Shown: positions 17,582-28,434, counted from the stretch's first letter. The stretch is 64,000 nucleotides of DNA from an uncultured Aquimarina sp. (GCA_947498595.1 CANMKX010000009.1:116749-180748); one strand, 5' to 3'. The notes: generated from the sequence alone by a model not told the origin. Program-made: numbers and translations.

Positions 17582-18763
17582 TCATAATATTTCAAAAGCT
17601 TGTTTTGCTATTTCTAATTCTTCATTAGTAGGAACTATGACTATTTTCACTTTTGAATTTGTAGTATGTATTTTTCTTATTTGATTTGATTTAATTTGAT
17701 TTTTTTCGATATCCATTTCAATACCTAAATAATCTAAATTTTTACAGACTAGTTCCCTTATTAAAGATGAGTTTTCTCCTATTCCTGCTGTAAATACAAT
17801 TGCATCTACCCCGTTGAGAACTGCCGTGTATGCACCTATAAATTTTTGTATTCTATATGCATTCATTTCCAATGCTAATTGGCATTCTTTATTGCCATTC
17901 GCAGCTTGCTGTTCTATATCCCTTAAATCACTATAGCCAGTCAACCCAAGCATTCCACTTTCTTTTTGAAGTAATGCATTTACTTCTTCAATCGTGTATC
18001 CCAATGTTTCTACCAAATAAAAGATAATAGCTGGATCAACATCACCACTTCTAGTCCCCATAATAAGTCCATTCATAGGAGCAAAACCTAAGGTATGATC
18101 AATACTTACTCCATCTTTTATAGCTGTCATACTACATCCATTTCCTAAATGAATTGTTATTATTTTTTGAGGATTAGTAGTTAAAAAATCTGTTACTTTT
18201 TCTGCTACATACTTATGACTCGTACCATGAAACCCATATAATCTAATATCATGTTCGTTCAATAACTTATTGGGTATCGCATATTTATGAGCTTTTACAG
18301 GAATTGTTTGATGAAATGCGGTATCAAAAACAGCTATTTGATCTGCTCCTGAAAAAATGGTTTCTGCTATTTCTATCCCTTCTAAATTTGCTGGATTATG
18401 CAATGGAGCCAAAGTAAATAATTCTTTAATTTTATTTTTTACTTCTTGTGTTATTTTTACTGTCTTAGCAAAAGCACTTCCTCCATGAACCACTCTATGT
18501 CCAACAGCTTTTATTTCTGAAGCATCCTTTATTACTCCTATCTTTTGATCCATTAAATATTGAGAAATTAACTGTAAACCTTCTGTATGTCCCGGAATGT
18601 CAGTTTCATTTTCAATTTTATCTGTATCTGTTTTGTATGTTATCTTTGCATTTTCTAATCCAATTCTCTCTACTAATCCGCTACACTTAACAACAGCTTC
18701 GGGCATTGTAAAAACCTGAAATTTAATAGATGAGCTTCCTGAATTCAATACTAATATTTGCAT
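17582..18763 (-). CDS. ackA: Acetate kinase
   Basis: Converts acetyl phosphate and ADP to acetate and ATP, and the reverse. The 393-residue length is normal. It has the ASKHA-fold start LVLNSGSSSIKFQ, the GHRVVHGG motif, and AVFDTAFHQTIP with RLYGFHGTSHKYV, which is the family signature. LGNGCSMTAI and the GTRSGDVDPAI motif are also present. It follows pta on the same strand after a 19-bp gap, the usual operon for acetate overflow and acetyl-phosphate metabolism. Confidence 0.97.
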   Translation of the reverse strand: MQILVLNSGSSSIKFQVFTMPEAVVKCSGLVERIGLENAKITYKTDTDKIENETDIPGHTEGLQLISQYLMDQKIGVIKDASEIKAVGHRVVHGGSAFAKTVKITQEVKNKIKELFTLAPLHNPANLEGIEIAETIFSGADQIAVFDTAFHQTIPVKAHKYAIPNKLLNEHDIRLYGFHGTSHKYVAEKVTDFLTTNPQKIITIHLGNGCSMTAIKDGVSIDHTLGFAPMNGLIMGTRSGDVDPAIIFYLVETLGYTIEEVNALLQKESGMLGLTGYSDLRDIEQQAANGNKECQLALEMNAYRIQKFIGAYTAVLNGVDAIVFTAGIGENSSLIRELVCKNLDYLGIEMDIEKNQIKSNQIRKIHTTNSKVKIVIVPTNEELEIAKQAFEIL

Positions 18764-18782
18764 ATTCTAAACTGTTTTTTTA

Positions 18783-20879
18783 TTAAAGTCCTTGAGCTTG
18801 TATTGCTGTGATTATTACAGTATTGTACACATCATCAATTGTACAACCTCTACTTAAATCATTTACCGGTTTATTTAATCCTTGTAACATAGGACCTATA
18901 GCTAATGCTCCTGTTTCTCTTTGAACAGCTTTATATGTATTATTTCCTGTATTTAAATCTGGAAAAATCAATACACTTGCTTGTCCAGCAACTTCAGAAT
19001 TAGGTAATTTACTTTTACCAACTCTCATATCTACAGCTGCATCGTACTGTATTGGTCCTTCAATTTTTAAATCTGGTCTCTTATCTTTAACAATTTTAGT
19101 CGCTTCTCTTACAATATCAACATCTTCTCCTTTCCCCGAAGTTCCTGATGAATATGATAACATTGCTATTTTAGGCTCTATTCCAAATGCTTGAGCTGAC
19201 TCTGCTGATGATATTGCTATTTCAGCTAATTCGATGGCATTAGGATTAGGGTTTATCGCACAATCTCCAAAAACGGATACTCTATCTTCTAAACACATAA
19301 AAAATACAGAGGATACGACTTTTACATCTGGTTTTGTTTTTATGAATTGTAATGCCGGTCTTATTGTATGCTGTGTAGTATGAATTGCACCAGATACCAT
19401 TCCATCTGCATGTCCTTTATAAATCATCATCGTTCCAAAATATGAGACATCTGCCATCATATCTCTCGCCATATCCATATTTACATTTTTATGTTTACGG
19501 AGTTCGTAGAATGTTTCTACATATTCTTCATAATGTGGTGAATCTATTGGAGAAACAATATTTACTTTATTATAATCTAAAGGAATATCAAGCTCTATTG
19601 TTTTGTTTTTAATTTTTTTTATTTCACCTATTAAGGTTAATTCGACTACATCCAACGCTAATAATCTTGATGCTGCTCTTAAAATTCTCTCATCTAGTCC
19701 TTCTGGTAACACAATATGCTTTTTGTGTTTCAATGCTCTTTTTAATAGATTATATTGAAACATACTAGGCGTAATACTTTCACTTTTAAATGTTATTAAA
19801 CGATCTGCTAACCTATCTACATTAACATATTTGTCAAACGTACTTATCGAAGTATTTATTTTTTGTTGATTATCTGCATATATTCTCGATTTAATTGCTC
19901 CAATCTTATTGGTGATTGCAAAAGTTCCGTTAGGAACAGAGATAATAGGTACTGCTGGTGTTACTCCTTCTATCAATTTAAGAATAGGTGGTTCTGGTAT
20001 AATTCCTCCTGTTAATATAATTCCTGATATTTTAGGATAATTAGCTGAATTATTTGCTTGTAATACTCCCAGTATAATATCAGCTCGATCTCCAGGAGTT
20101 ATCACTAGACTATTCTCTTTTAAATGTGTTAAATAGTTTCTCAATTGCATAGCTCCTACACCATAGCTTCCTGCTTGATTATTAAGATGTTCTTTCCCAA
20201 AAAGAACTTTTCCTTCTAATTGTTTTACTATTTCTTTAATTGTAGGATTTATTAAACTATTGATTCTTGGAATTACAACAATTTCTATTTCATCTTCATC
20301 AAACTCTTGACTTAAATTTTCATTTAAACTTGCTTCTTCAGATTGAATCACTTTATTTGCAACTACTGCTAATACCTCAACATCTTTTGCATAAAGAGAG
20401 TCATAGGCTAGCTTTAAATTCCCTACTAATTCTTCATTTGTTTTATCTAATGCACTCGCAACTATAATTGTAGGTATTCCTAGGTTCTTTGCTATTAAGA
20501 CATTTATATCAAACTCTATAATACTACCTTCGTTTGAAAAATCAGTTCCTTCAACTAATATAAAATCAAATTTTTCCTCTAAATGCTTATATTTCTTAAT
20601 AATACCATCAATAATCTCCCCAGATTTTCCTTGATTATATTTTTTTAAAACTTCACTTCTAGTAAATGCATATACTTTTTTTACATTTATATCAAGCTCA
20701 AAATGAGAAATTACAGTATTAATATGATTGTCAATCTCTCCTTCTTCCAAATCATCTATTATAGGTCTAAAATATCCTACTTTTGGTGTTTTTCCTAGTA
20801 GCATTCTCATTAAACCAAGTACTACTATTGATTTCCCACTATTAGGTTCTATAGTTGCAACATATACTGCTTTACTCAT
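18783..20879 (-). CDS. pta: Phosphate acetyltransferase, long form
   Basis: Interconverts acetyl-CoA and acetyl phosphate. From the ATG at 20879 the protein has 698 residues. A 13-residue upstream extension in the open frame lacks support, because SKAVYVATIEPNSGKS is the normal family start. Domains are an N-terminal P-loop/BioD-like region with EPNSGKS, a central DRTGG domain (about 200-330), and a C-terminal PTA catalytic domain (from about 365) with LPEGLDERILRAA and the SYSSGTSGKGEDVD region. It is the first gene of the pta-ackA operon. The flanking peptide genes run on the other strand. Confidence 0.96.
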   Translation of the reverse strand: MSKAVYVATIEPNSGKSIVVLGLMRMLLGKTPKVGYFRPIIDDLEEGEIDNHINTVISHFELDINVKKVYAFTRSEVLKKYNQGKSGEIIDGIIKKYKHLEEKFDFILVEGTDFSNEGSIIEFDINVLIAKNLGIPTIIVASALDKTNEELVGNLKLAYDSLYAKDVEVLAVVANKVIQSEEASLNENLSQEFDEDEIEIVVIPRINSLINPTIKEIVKQLEGKVLFGKEHLNNQAGSYGVGAMQLRNYLTHLKENSLVITPGDRADIILGVLQANNSANYPKISGIILTGGIIPEPPILKLIEGVTPAVPIISVPNGTFAITNKIGAIKSRIYADNQQKINTSISTFDKYVNVDRLADRLITFKSESITPSMFQYNLLKRALKHKKHIVLPEGLDERILRAASRLLALDVVELTLIGEIKKIKNKTIELDIPLDYNKVNIVSPIDSPHYEEYVETFYELRKHKNVNMDMARDMMADVSYFGTMMIYKGHADGMVSGAIHTTQHTIRPALQFIKTKPDVKVVSSVFFMCLEDRVSVFGDCAINPNPNAIELAEIAISSAESAQAFGIEPKIAMLSYSSGTSGKGEDVDIVREATKIVKDKRPDLKIEGPIQYDAAVDMRVGKSKLPNSEVAGQASVLIFPDLNTGNNTYKAVQRETGALAIGPMLQGLNKPVNDLSRGCTIDDVYNTVIITAIQAQGL

Positions 20880-20959
20880 AAATTCATCCCTTTTTTTGTT
20901 ACTGCAAAGATACGTCAATCACTCACATACAAGAGCTAACAAATGTCATATTTGATTAT

Positions 20960-21209
20960 TTCTTAATTTGCATTTACTATTATTTCATTCTATCTATTTA
21001 TCACTATATCAATTTATTATTCTTTCATTTTTTTAACATTCTTAGTATTACTTACTTCAAAAAAACATCTAGAATACGTCACAAAAACCGTATTTATTGT
21101 ATGGAAATCACTTAATGTTTTATTATTAATTATACATATTTTAGCTATCGTGTCATTTTGAATTCAATCACTTACGTAATGTGAAGACATAACCTTTGTG
21201 TGTCTATAA
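20960..21209. other. Upstream region of pta and of peptide gene 4
   Basis: A divergent, AT-rich 330-bp spacer. The sequence TAACCTTTG at 21190-21198 is a near match to the Bacteroidota -7 box and lies just before the first ATG of peptide gene 4. No other feature was recognised. Confidence 0.35.
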
Positions 21210-21470
21210 ATGTTCAAAGGAGTTTTAATTCATCAAACTATTAATATATTAGAAAAAATTTTATCTGTTGACGGAATTCAACAAATTGACAAATCTCAAC
21301 AAAAGAAAATTCAAGGTAAAGGAGCTAACTCTCAACAAGGACATGACGGTCCTCAAAAACCTGAATGTGGATATATCATTCCTGGTACTACAAACCATAT
21401 AAAAGAATGTGGTACTAATTATTATTGCGCCTCAGGTAGGTGTAAATATATTTATCCAGGTCCCGAGTAA
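21210..21470 (+). CDS. Leader-containing cysteine-rich peptide 4 (start uncertain)
   Basis: A precursor of 86 residues from the ATG at 21210. The leader part (ILSVDGIQQIDKSQQKKIQG) and a hydrophilic linker precede a four-cysteine core of 30 residues (21357-21446) that is identical in peptide 5. In peptide 5 translation starts directly before LKNILS. The aligned codon here is ATA (21246-21248), so a 12-residue N-terminal extension is needed unless AUA starts translation. An AAAGGAG stretch lies at 21215-21221, between the two possible starts. The double-glycine site is replaced by GK-GA. Function unknown. Confidence 0.72.
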   Translation: MFKGVLIHQTINILEKILSVDGIQQIDKSQQKKIQGKGANSQQGHDGPQKPECGYIIPGTTNHIKECGTNYYCASGRCKYIYPGPE

Positions 21471-21541
21471 AAATCATTTAAACAAGGTTGTTTTTGATGT
21501 GTCATTTTTAAATTAATCTTTAATTCATCAAAAATTTTATC

Positions 21542-21760
21542 ATGTTAAAAAACATTTTAAGTACACAAGGAATTATTTCAATTTCTAAATCAAAACAAAA
21601 AAATATTTTAGGAGGTGGTGGCTCAGGATCTTCTGGTTCTGTAGGTAAACCTGAATGTGGATATATTATTCCTGGTACTACTAACCATATTAAAGAATGT
21701 GGTACCAATTATTATTGCGCTTCTGGCAGATGTAAGCGAATTAATATTGGAGGAAACTAA
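21542..21760 (+). CDS. Leader-containing cysteine-rich peptide 5
   Basis: A 72-residue precursor. The leader LSTQGIISISKSKQKNILGG ends in a true GG site, followed by a glycine/serine spacer. Then comes a core of 30 residues (21647-21736) with cysteines spaced C-x13-C-x6-C-x5-C, and a short tail. The core equals that of peptide 4 residue for residue, while leader and spacer differ strongly. The start is fixed by the leader. A terminator follows at 21767-21801. It probably shares a transcript with peptide gene 4, 71 bp upstream. The role of the mature peptide is unknown. Confidence 0.82.
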   Translation: MLKNILSTQGIISISKSKQKNILGGGGSGSSGSVGKPECGYIIPGTTNHIKECGTNYYCASGRCKRINIGGN

Positions 21761-21766
21761 TTATTA

Positions 21767-21801
21767 AAAAAGGCGATTAATAATATATTAATCGCCTTTT
21801 T
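21767..21801. terminator. Bidirectional terminator after peptide gene 5
   Basis: A 16-bp perfect stem (21767-21782 with 21786-21801) flanked by A and T runs. It serves both peptide gene 5 and the convergent DUF2911 gene. Confidence 0.9.
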
Positions 21802-21820
21802 CTATATCTAATCAATAATA

Positions 21821-22921
21821 TTAATTAATATTCTCTCCTTTTTTCAATTTTTCTAATTCTGAATTTAATCGATTTTTGAATCGATCTGGTGCTACGTTTA
21901 ATGATTTATTAATTGATTTTATTGCATTTTTATAATCACCTTTTGCAGCATACCCTTTGGCCAATCCATAATTTGAGGGCCAAGCTCCTTTATTATCTTT
22001 TACATTGTTTTTTAAAACTGTAAAAGCTATATCTTTTTCTCCAGCAGCAATTAATTGAGTTCCTAGTTGATATAATTCTGAAGAATTCCCTAATCTAGAT
22101 GCTTTAGTTATCAATTCATTTGCTTCTGAAGTTTTTCCTTGTTTTCTAAGGATTTGTGATTTTAATGATAAATTCGAAAATGTTTCTTTACTAAAAAAGT
22201 TTCCACTAATCGAAGCATTTACCCATTCTAAAGCTTTTTCTAATTTTCCTGCATTATATGCATAACTTGCTGCATTATCCCAACTAGATTGCTGAAATCC
22301 TTTTGGGTTTCGTAAATCATCTGCTATTCCTTTCATTACAATATCAGTTACATTTACTTCTATTTTAAAAGGGATAACCTTTTTATCCCATTTTAAACTT
22401 GCTGTTGCACTAGTTGCATCAAAATTATCAAAAGTATACGTTAATATTTCTGTTTGAGGACCTTCTTTAGATAAAACATCAACTCTCAAAACATCTTCTG
22501 ATTCTTTGTAAAAATAGCTTCCCCATGAAGTAGTATTTGTAGAAAAAATCAATGTTACTTTACCATCCTCTTGTAAAGCCATATGTAATCCATATGTACC
22601 TGCTTTTATATCTTTACCTTCTATTTTTACATCATGTGTAAAATCAATAGTCGTATTATAATTTGCTCCTGATCTCCAAGGCGCTGCAGTAGATGTTCCA
22701 AATCTGAAATTATTAAATCCATACGGTACTAATTCACCCCATATCTTTCTTCCTTTAACACTAGGTCTACCATAATCAATCGTTATATCTGTAATTCCAA
22801 CTCGTTGTGATACGGTTCCTCTTTGACTCGCTTCTGGTAATGTAATTTGTGCTACTAAAGTGCTACTTGTAATTGTTAGTAAGCATAAAAACAACCCCAA
22901 AGTTTTTCTAAATTGCTTCAT
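21821..22921 (-). CDS. DUF2911 periplasmic protein with TPR-like tail
   Basis: A 366-residue exported protein from the ATG at 22921; 15 residues further upstream in the frame precede the signal peptide and were left out. The signal peptide ends near TLVAQ. The DUF2911 domain (about 20-180) is clear from SQRGTVSQRVGITDITIDYGRPSVKGRKIWG, split by a turn, and DIKAGTYGLHM. The C-terminal half (about 200-366) has helical repeats of TPR type (NAGKLEKALEWVNASI; KGDYKNAIKSINKSLNVAP). This architecture is common in Bacteroidota but has no known function. It is convergent with the peptide genes. Confidence 0.87.
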   Translation of the reverse strand: MKQFRKTLGLFLCLLTITSSTLVAQITLPEASQRGTVSQRVGITDITIDYGRPSVKGRKIWGELVPYGFNNFRFGTSTAAPWRSGANYNTTIDFTHDVKIEGKDIKAGTYGLHMALQEDGKVTLIFSTNTTSWGSYFYKESEDVLRVDVLSKEGPQTEILTYTFDNFDATSATASLKWDKKVIPFKIEVNVTDIVMKGIADDLRNPKGFQQSSWDNAASYAYNAGKLEKALEWVNASISGNFFSKETFSNLSLKSQILRKQGKTSEANELITKASRLGNSSELYQLGTQLIAAGEKDIAFTVLKNNVKDNKGAWPSNYGLAKGYAAKGDYKNAIKSINKSLNVAPDRFKNRLNSELEKLKKGENIN

Positions 22922-22966
22922 TTCTTTCTTTTTTAGTTTTTGAAAAGCAAGGTAATTACATCCCAT

Positions 22967-23750
22967 TATATTTTATGTTATTCTCTTGTTAAAATCAAAA
23001 AACCCAACACTAACACCTTATTTACAGAGACATACTTAAAAATATATTCAATATTTTGATTCTTAAAAAAGAGATTCTTTTATATAAAGATCATTTCTCT
23101 TACAATTGTATCATAATTCTTCTTCTAAATGAATCTTTATTAATAATTCTGATTATTAATATTTATAGAACAAAAACTTAACTTTAAGTTCTCTTTAATA
23201 AAACCGTCTTTATAAGGTTTCTTCATAAATTTAGTGTAGCTATTTTACAACAAATTACAGTGTATATTTAAAAGGATTATCATCTTATAATAAATAGTTT
23301 TTTTGAACATTATTTATTAACGCTATCGTTCTTTGATCTAATGATTTTTTCCTTTTTAGTTTTTGTAAGAATATAAATAATCACTTCTCTTTATCATTAT
23401 AGATATTCTTAACAACAAAGCATTCATTTCGATTTATTGTACCCGTATAATTATTTAGTAGTTCTAGGTTTCTTTTCTTGTTTTTATCTAAGATATCTTA
23501 CTATTAAAGAAACCTACATTTCTTTTTCAAAAAAACAATTCAACGCTTATATCTATTTTTTTAATCATTTAATTCAAAAATTATGAAAACAAAATTAATT
23601 AAGAGAAAAGCTTCACTTCTAATTTACAAAAAGACATTCCTTTCTATTGTTCTAAGTATTCATAAAAACTTTCTGAGTAATATTTAGTGTAGGCAAACAA
23701 TCTATACTATAACATCTTTTTTAATAAACAATTATAAAATTCTAGTGAGA
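22967..23750. other. 780-bp AT-rich intergenic region
   Basis: Divergent spacer between the DUF2911 gene and the first TSP3-repeat protein. It contains one 11-bp inverted repeat with a long loop (23465-23475 and 23506-23516) and a 34-codon open frame (23583-23687) that I do not consider a gene. Nothing else was recognised. Confidence 0.5.
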
Positions 23751-25865
23751 ATGGAATTCAAATTCAATTTAAAAAAAACAATGATTATTAGCCTATGTAT
23801 TATCATAGGAGGTTTTACTAGCATTGCACAACAAGATAATACTCACCAATTAAATTCACACAAAAGAAAAACCCTAAATCAAGCTATGGATGATAGAGGT
23901 TTACATAAATCTTTTTTTATCAATCCTATACAAGATAGCGATGGAGATGGAATCGCAGATGCTAAATCATGTACTGATGATACTTTAATTCAACAAACAT
24001 ATCTCCAAGATAATAGAAATAATATTTATTCTATTGATGTTACAGCAACGAATCCAAATCCTATATATTTATGTAGATATGACGGAACAACTTTTGGAGA
24101 TATTGCAATAGATCAACAAGAAAATTTATATGGAATATCATTAAATGAACATGATAATAGAAATTCTAAAATCTATCGATTAGATCGCAATTGTAATAAA
24201 ACTTTTATCAAAGAACATCCTGAGTATGGAGGTAATGGATTATCTATTATTCCTGGAAATCGTTTATTAGCTGGACAAAACTCAAGCTCCAATGTATATG
24301 TTTATACTAATTTGGGTAAAGATAGTGCTCAATTATGGCATCACTTTGAAAGAGGTAGTTCTGCAGGGGATTTCATTTATTTAAATAACAAAATATACAT
24401 CTCATGGGTTTTACAAAATAGTAATCATCTTGATTACAGACTTTATGAAGTTACCATAGATGATCATTATAATTATGTAAGTCATATCGATTTAGGTAGA
24501 TTACCTGCACGTACTTATGGTCTATCGATACATGATAAAATTTTATATGCAAGTGCCAATGATGCTCCAGCTATTAATGGAGAATTTAAAGCTCGTATAC
24601 ATCGTATTAACCTTAATAATAATGGTGGTTTTACTACTACTATCATTTTTGAAGCAACTACTGTTTCTTTTGAATATAACACGCACATTGCAAATTTATC
24701 TCTTTTCATAAACGGAGCTACTAGTATTAATGAAAGTACTCAAGGTATTTGCACAAATGATCTTGATGATGATAATGATGGGATTTTGGATATCGTAGAA
24801 AATGGAGGAATTAATCCAGATACGAATGGCTTAGGAAATGACCTTGATACAGATGGAGATGGAATTCCTAATTATCTAGATTTAGACAGTGACAACGATG
24901 GTTGTTTTGATGTTATCGAAGCTGGTTTTTCTGATATTGATAATGATGGGCGCTTAGGTAGTTCTCCTATAGCAATAGACGACAATGGAAAAGTAATTAA
25001 TATCAATGGATATACTACTCCATTAGATCACAATTCTAATAGCATTCCAGATTATCTAGAAGTAACTCATCTTGAGTTTATTCAAACATCTTTACCACAA
25101 GATATTACTGTTAGTTGTGGCAATATTCCTGAGGTTATAAATCTTACAGCTTCAAATAACATTCCAGTATTATTTAATGAAACACAAATAGGTTCTTCAA
25201 ATAATTGTGCTATCATCACTAGAGTTTGGTTTACAGAAATAGATCTATGTGGAAATAGTTTGTATCATAGTCAAACTATTAATGTAGAAGATACAACTGC
25301 TCCTATTTTCAATGAACCTTTACCACAAGACATAGTCGTTTTATCAACTAATATTCCTATAGCTACTATACTTACAGCAACAGATAATTGTAATGAAGTA
25401 ACTGTTCTATTTTCTGAATCAATTATAGATAATACCTGTAATTACACAATTAATCGTACTTGGACAGCTACTGATTACTGTGGGAACACAACAACTCACA
25501 CACAAATCATACAGGTAGCTGTATTTGAATCTTCAAATACAAATAAGGAAAGTATTCCTCAAAATACTCTAGAAAGTTCAAAAAAACCAATTGATATAGT
25601 ACCTCCAATTACTCTTTCATCTGAAAATACAATATCTCATATTTCTTTACATCCAAATCCTACCAAGGGTATTATTAAGATCAGTGGTATTAAAGATTTT
25701 AAACGCATACGTATTGCAATTACAAATTTTTTAGGTCAGAAAATAATGACTAATAAAAGAAAAAATGAGATCGATATACGCCTATACCCTAATGGTATTT
25801 ATTTTGTTTCAATCGAAGATGATAATGGAAATAAAATTGATACAAAACGCATTGTAAAATATTAA
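23751..25865 (+). CDS. TSP3-repeat T9SS surface protein, paralogue 1
   Basis: A 704-residue exported protein; the ATG at 23751 is preferred to a GTG six bases upstream. After a signal peptide (ending near TSIAQ) comes a DSDGDGIAD calcium-binding motif. Next is a 250-residue domain resembling a beta-propeller (repeats such as [33 protein letters not shown], and [16 protein letters not shown]). Thrombospondin-type-3 repeats follow ([38 protein letters not shown]), then two HYR-like beta domains (LPQDITVSCGNIPE, LPQDIVVLSTNIP). A T9SS type A sorting domain begins near LHPNPTKG. Probably cell-surface or secreted; the ligand is unknown. It is the first of three tandem paralogues, each with its own terminator. 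Confidence 0.85.
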   Translation: MEFKFNLKKTMIISLCIIIGGFTSIAQQDNTHQLNSHKRKTLNQAMDDRGLHKSFFINPIQDSDGDGIADAKSCTDDTLIQQTYLQDNRNNIYSIDVTATNPNPIYLCRYDGTTFGDIAIDQQENLYGISLNEHDNRNSKIYRLDRNCNKTFIKEHPEYGGNGLSIIPGNRLLAGQNSSSNVYVYTNLGKDSAQLWHHFERGSSAGDFIYLNNKIYISWVLQNSNHLDYRLYEVTIDDHYNYVSHIDLGRLPARTYGLSIHDKILYASANDAPAINGEFKARIHRINLNNNGGFTTTIIFEATTVSFEYNTHIANLSLFINGATSINESTQGICTNDLDDDNDGILDIVENGGINPDTNGLGNDLDTDGDGIPNYLDLDSDNDGCFDVIEAGFSDIDNDGRLGSSPIAIDDNGKVININGYTTPLDHNSNSIPDYLEVTHLEFIQTSLPQDITVSCGNIPEVINLTASNNIPVLFNETQIGSSNNCAIITRVWFTEIDLCGNSLYHSQTINVEDTTAPIFNEPLPQDIVVLSTNIPIATILTATDNCNEVTVLFSESIIDNTCNYTINRTWTATDYCGNTTTHTQIIQVAVFESSNTNKESIPQNTLESSKKPIDIVPPITLSSENTISHISLHPNPTKGIIKISGIKDFKRIRIAITNFLGQKIMTNKRKNEIDIRLYPNGIYFVSIEDDNGNKIDTKRIVKY

Positions 25866-25936
25866 TCTGAATTTATTATTGAAAACAATATCGCTTTAAA
25901 GAAAGGCTAATTCTTATATCAATTAGTTCGATATAT

Positions 25937-25968
25937 AAGGAGTTCGAATAAAATCGAACTCCTTTTTT
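25937..25968 (+). terminator. Terminator after TSP3 paralogue 1
   Basis: An 11-bp perfect stem (25937-25947 with 25954-25964), a 6-nt loop and a T run to 25968. Confidence 0.92.
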
Positions 25969-26247
25969 GTTTACACGTGTTAATTCTTTGATAGTTAGTT
26001 ATAACATTATGTTAATTACAACCTCGTCATTAATTATTTTTAAGAAATCAAAAGACTAATAATCATTAGTTTATAAAATTTAAAAAAACATTAATCATAT
26101 TTTTCTCCTATGTGACTTTGGTCATTTGGTGATTATAATCAATCGTGACAAATACAACTCTATTTAATTTTATATCGGTTATAAAACCATTCAATACATA
26201 GTGCACAATTGTATTAAAAACCACACATAATCTTAATTAATTAAAAC

Positions 26248-28434
26248 ATGAAATTGACATTCAATTTAAATAAAAAACTAGCTATTCTAGGGCTTTTTAC
26301 CATAATTGGTAGTACTAGTATGATCGCACAACAAGATCAAAGGCAATTACTCCCTTCAGAGATTGACGCCTTAAATGCTATGGATCCTCAACCTTCTCAA
26401 AGTCCAGGTGGTGTTGGAGGTGCTAGTGGAGCTTCATCTCCAGCCAATAGATTACAAGATACTGATGGTGATGGAATTGCCGATGATAGGTTTTGTACTT
26501 CTCCTACAAATATTCAACAAACATATATCCAAGATAGTAGAAATAATATATATACTATCGATGTAACGGCAACAAATCCATTTCCAAGACTTTTATGTCG
26601 ATACGATGGAACCACTTTTGGTGACATTGCTATTGATCAACAAGAAAATCTATATGGAATTTCATTACATGAAAATAATGACAGAAATTCTCGAATTTAT
26701 AGATTAGATGATAATTGTAATAAAACTTTTATTATAGAACATCCTGAACGAGGTGGAAATGGTTTATCTGTGATCCCTGGTAATAGACTATTAGCGGGTC
26801 AAAATACGAGTTCTAATGTTTATATATATAACAATTTAGGTAGAGATAGAAGAGTTCGCTTATGGCATAATTTTGGAAGAGGGAATTCTGCTGGTGATTT
26901 CATCTTTTTAAATAACAAAATCTATATTTCATGGATACTTGATGGCGCTTCTAGATTATACGAAGCAACTGTAGATAAGAACCTTAATTATGTTAGTCAT
27001 GTTGATTTAGGTAGACTACCTGATCATACATTTGGTTTATCAATACATGACAGAATATTGTATGCAAGTGCTAATGATGTACGTTCTATTGGTGACAATT
27101 TTAAAGCTAGAATCCATCGTATAAACCTTAGTAATGGAAGTTTTACATCAACACCTATTTTTGAAGCTATAACCCTTAGTATTAACAACATAAACTCAGG
27201 GGAAATTACTGACCTATCATTACACATAAATGGAGCAACTAGTATTAATGAAAGTACTGAGGGTGTATGTACAGATGATCTTGATGACGATAATGATGGT
27301 ATTCTAGATATTGTAGAAAATGGAGGAACTGTCCCTACTGGATCAGGTGACCTTGATACTGATGGAGATGGTATTCCTAATTATTTAGATTTAGATAGTG
27401 ATAATGATGGTTGCCATGATGTTATCGAAGCTGGTTTCTCAGATCCTGATAATGACGGACATTTAGGTACTTCACCAGTTACAATTGATAGCGATGGAAA
27501 AGTTGTTACTTCTCCTGCAGAAGGATATACAACACCTGCAGATGTAAATAGAAACGGTACTCCTGACTATCTAGAAGTAATTAGTCTTGGTTTCTTTCAA
27601 ACTAATTTACCTGAAGATGTTACTATAAATGTATGTGATGCAATTCCTTCTAGAGTTAATTTAACAGGTATAGATGGAACTGTAGCTAGATTTGCTGAAT
27701 TCTCTTCGATTACTGCTAATTACGATTCTGGAACAAATACTGCTACAGGATGTGGTATTATAGGTAGAAGTTGGACATTAAACTCTAGTAGTGCTTGTGG
27801 AGGTGTCTTTACACATACACAAACGATAACTATTGTTGATGATACAGCTCCTGTATTTAATGAAACATTACCTGAGAACATTGCTGTATTCTCTGTTAAT
27901 AATGTTCCTCCAGCTATAACATTAACTGCAACTGATACTTGTGGAGAAGTTACTGTTACATTTACTGAAGCAAGAATGGATCGTGGGGCTTGTAATTATG
28001 CTTTAGTTCGTACTTGGGAAGCAGCTGATCCTTGCGGTAATACAACTACACATCAACAAACTGTATTAGTTGCTGATTTTAATTTAATAGGAAGTTTAAA
28101 TACTGGTGACAACTTATCCGCTGTAGCAACAACAAATAAAAGTACTAATATTCAAACTCCTCTTTTAAGTAAGGATGTAATCACTTTTGAAAAAGATCAG
28201 ACTCCTATAATCAAAATGTTTCCTAATCCAACTAGTGGAACTATTACAATTACTGGAGTAGATATGGCTAGTACGGCTATTGAAATCAAAAACCTTAATG
28301 GCACAAAAGTTTATGATGCAAAATCATTAAAAGACTCATCTATAAATATCGACAAACAGCCTCAAGGTGTATATTTTATAACTTTATTACAAGATGGAAA
28401 GAAAATCGCTACCAAGCGTATTATTAAAAAATAA
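26248..28434 (+). CDS. TSP3-repeat T9SS surface protein, paralogue 2
   Basis: A 728-residue paralogue of the upstream protein with the same order: signal peptide (ending near SMIAQ), a glycine/serine-rich insert (about 50-68) not seen in the others, and DTDGDGIAD. The propeller-like domain (about 85-330), TSP3 repeats ([35 protein letters not shown]), two HYR-like domains and a T9SS sorting domain ([14 protein letters not shown]) follow. In the propeller-like part it is close to paralogue 1 (shared [20 protein letters not shown]). It lies in a 380-bp spacer after paralogue 1 and has its own terminator. Function unknown; a surface or adhesive role is inferred from the architecture. Confidence 0.85.
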   Translation: MKLTFNLNKKLAILGLFTIIGSTSMIAQQDQRQLLPSEIDALNAMDPQPSQSPGGVGGASGASSPANRLQDTDGDGIADDRFCTSPTNIQQTYIQDSRNNIYTIDVTATNPFPRLLCRYDGTTFGDIAIDQQENLYGISLHENNDRNSRIYRLDDNCNKTFIIEHPERGGNGLSVIPGNRLLAGQNTSSNVYIYNNLGRDRRVRLWHNFGRGNSAGDFIFLNNKIYISWILDGASRLYEATVDKNLNYVSHVDLGRLPDHTFGLSIHDRILYASANDVRSIGDNFKARIHRINLSNGSFTSTPIFEAITLSINNINSGEITDLSLHINGATSINESTEGVCTDDLDDDNDGILDIVENGGTVPTGSGDLDTDGDGIPNYLDLDSDNDGCHDVIEAGFSDPDNDGHLGTSPVTIDSDGKVVTSPAEGYTTPADVNRNGTPDYLEVISLGFFQTNLPEDVTINVCDAIPSRVNLTGIDGTVARFAEFSSITANYDSGTNTATGCGIIGRSWTLNSSSACGGVFTHTQTITIVDDTAPVFNETLPENIAVFSVNNVPPAITLTATDTCGEVTVTFTEARMDRGACNYALVRTWEAADPCGNTTTHQQTVLVADFNLIGSLNTGDNLSAVATTNKSTNIQTPLLSKDVITFEKDQTPIIKMFPNPTSGTITITGVDMASTAIEIKNLNGTKVYDAKSLKDSSINIDKQPQGVYFITLLQDGKKIATKRIIKK

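Noticed and set aside
20267..20467. Leucine-rich plus-strand open frame opposite pta
   Set aside because: Antisense shadow of the pta coding sequence; composition follows the opposite strand's codons.
23583..23687. 34-codon open frame starting MKTKLIKRK
   Set aside because: Short, no leader or family motif, in a long AT-rich spacer; no support beyond an ATG.
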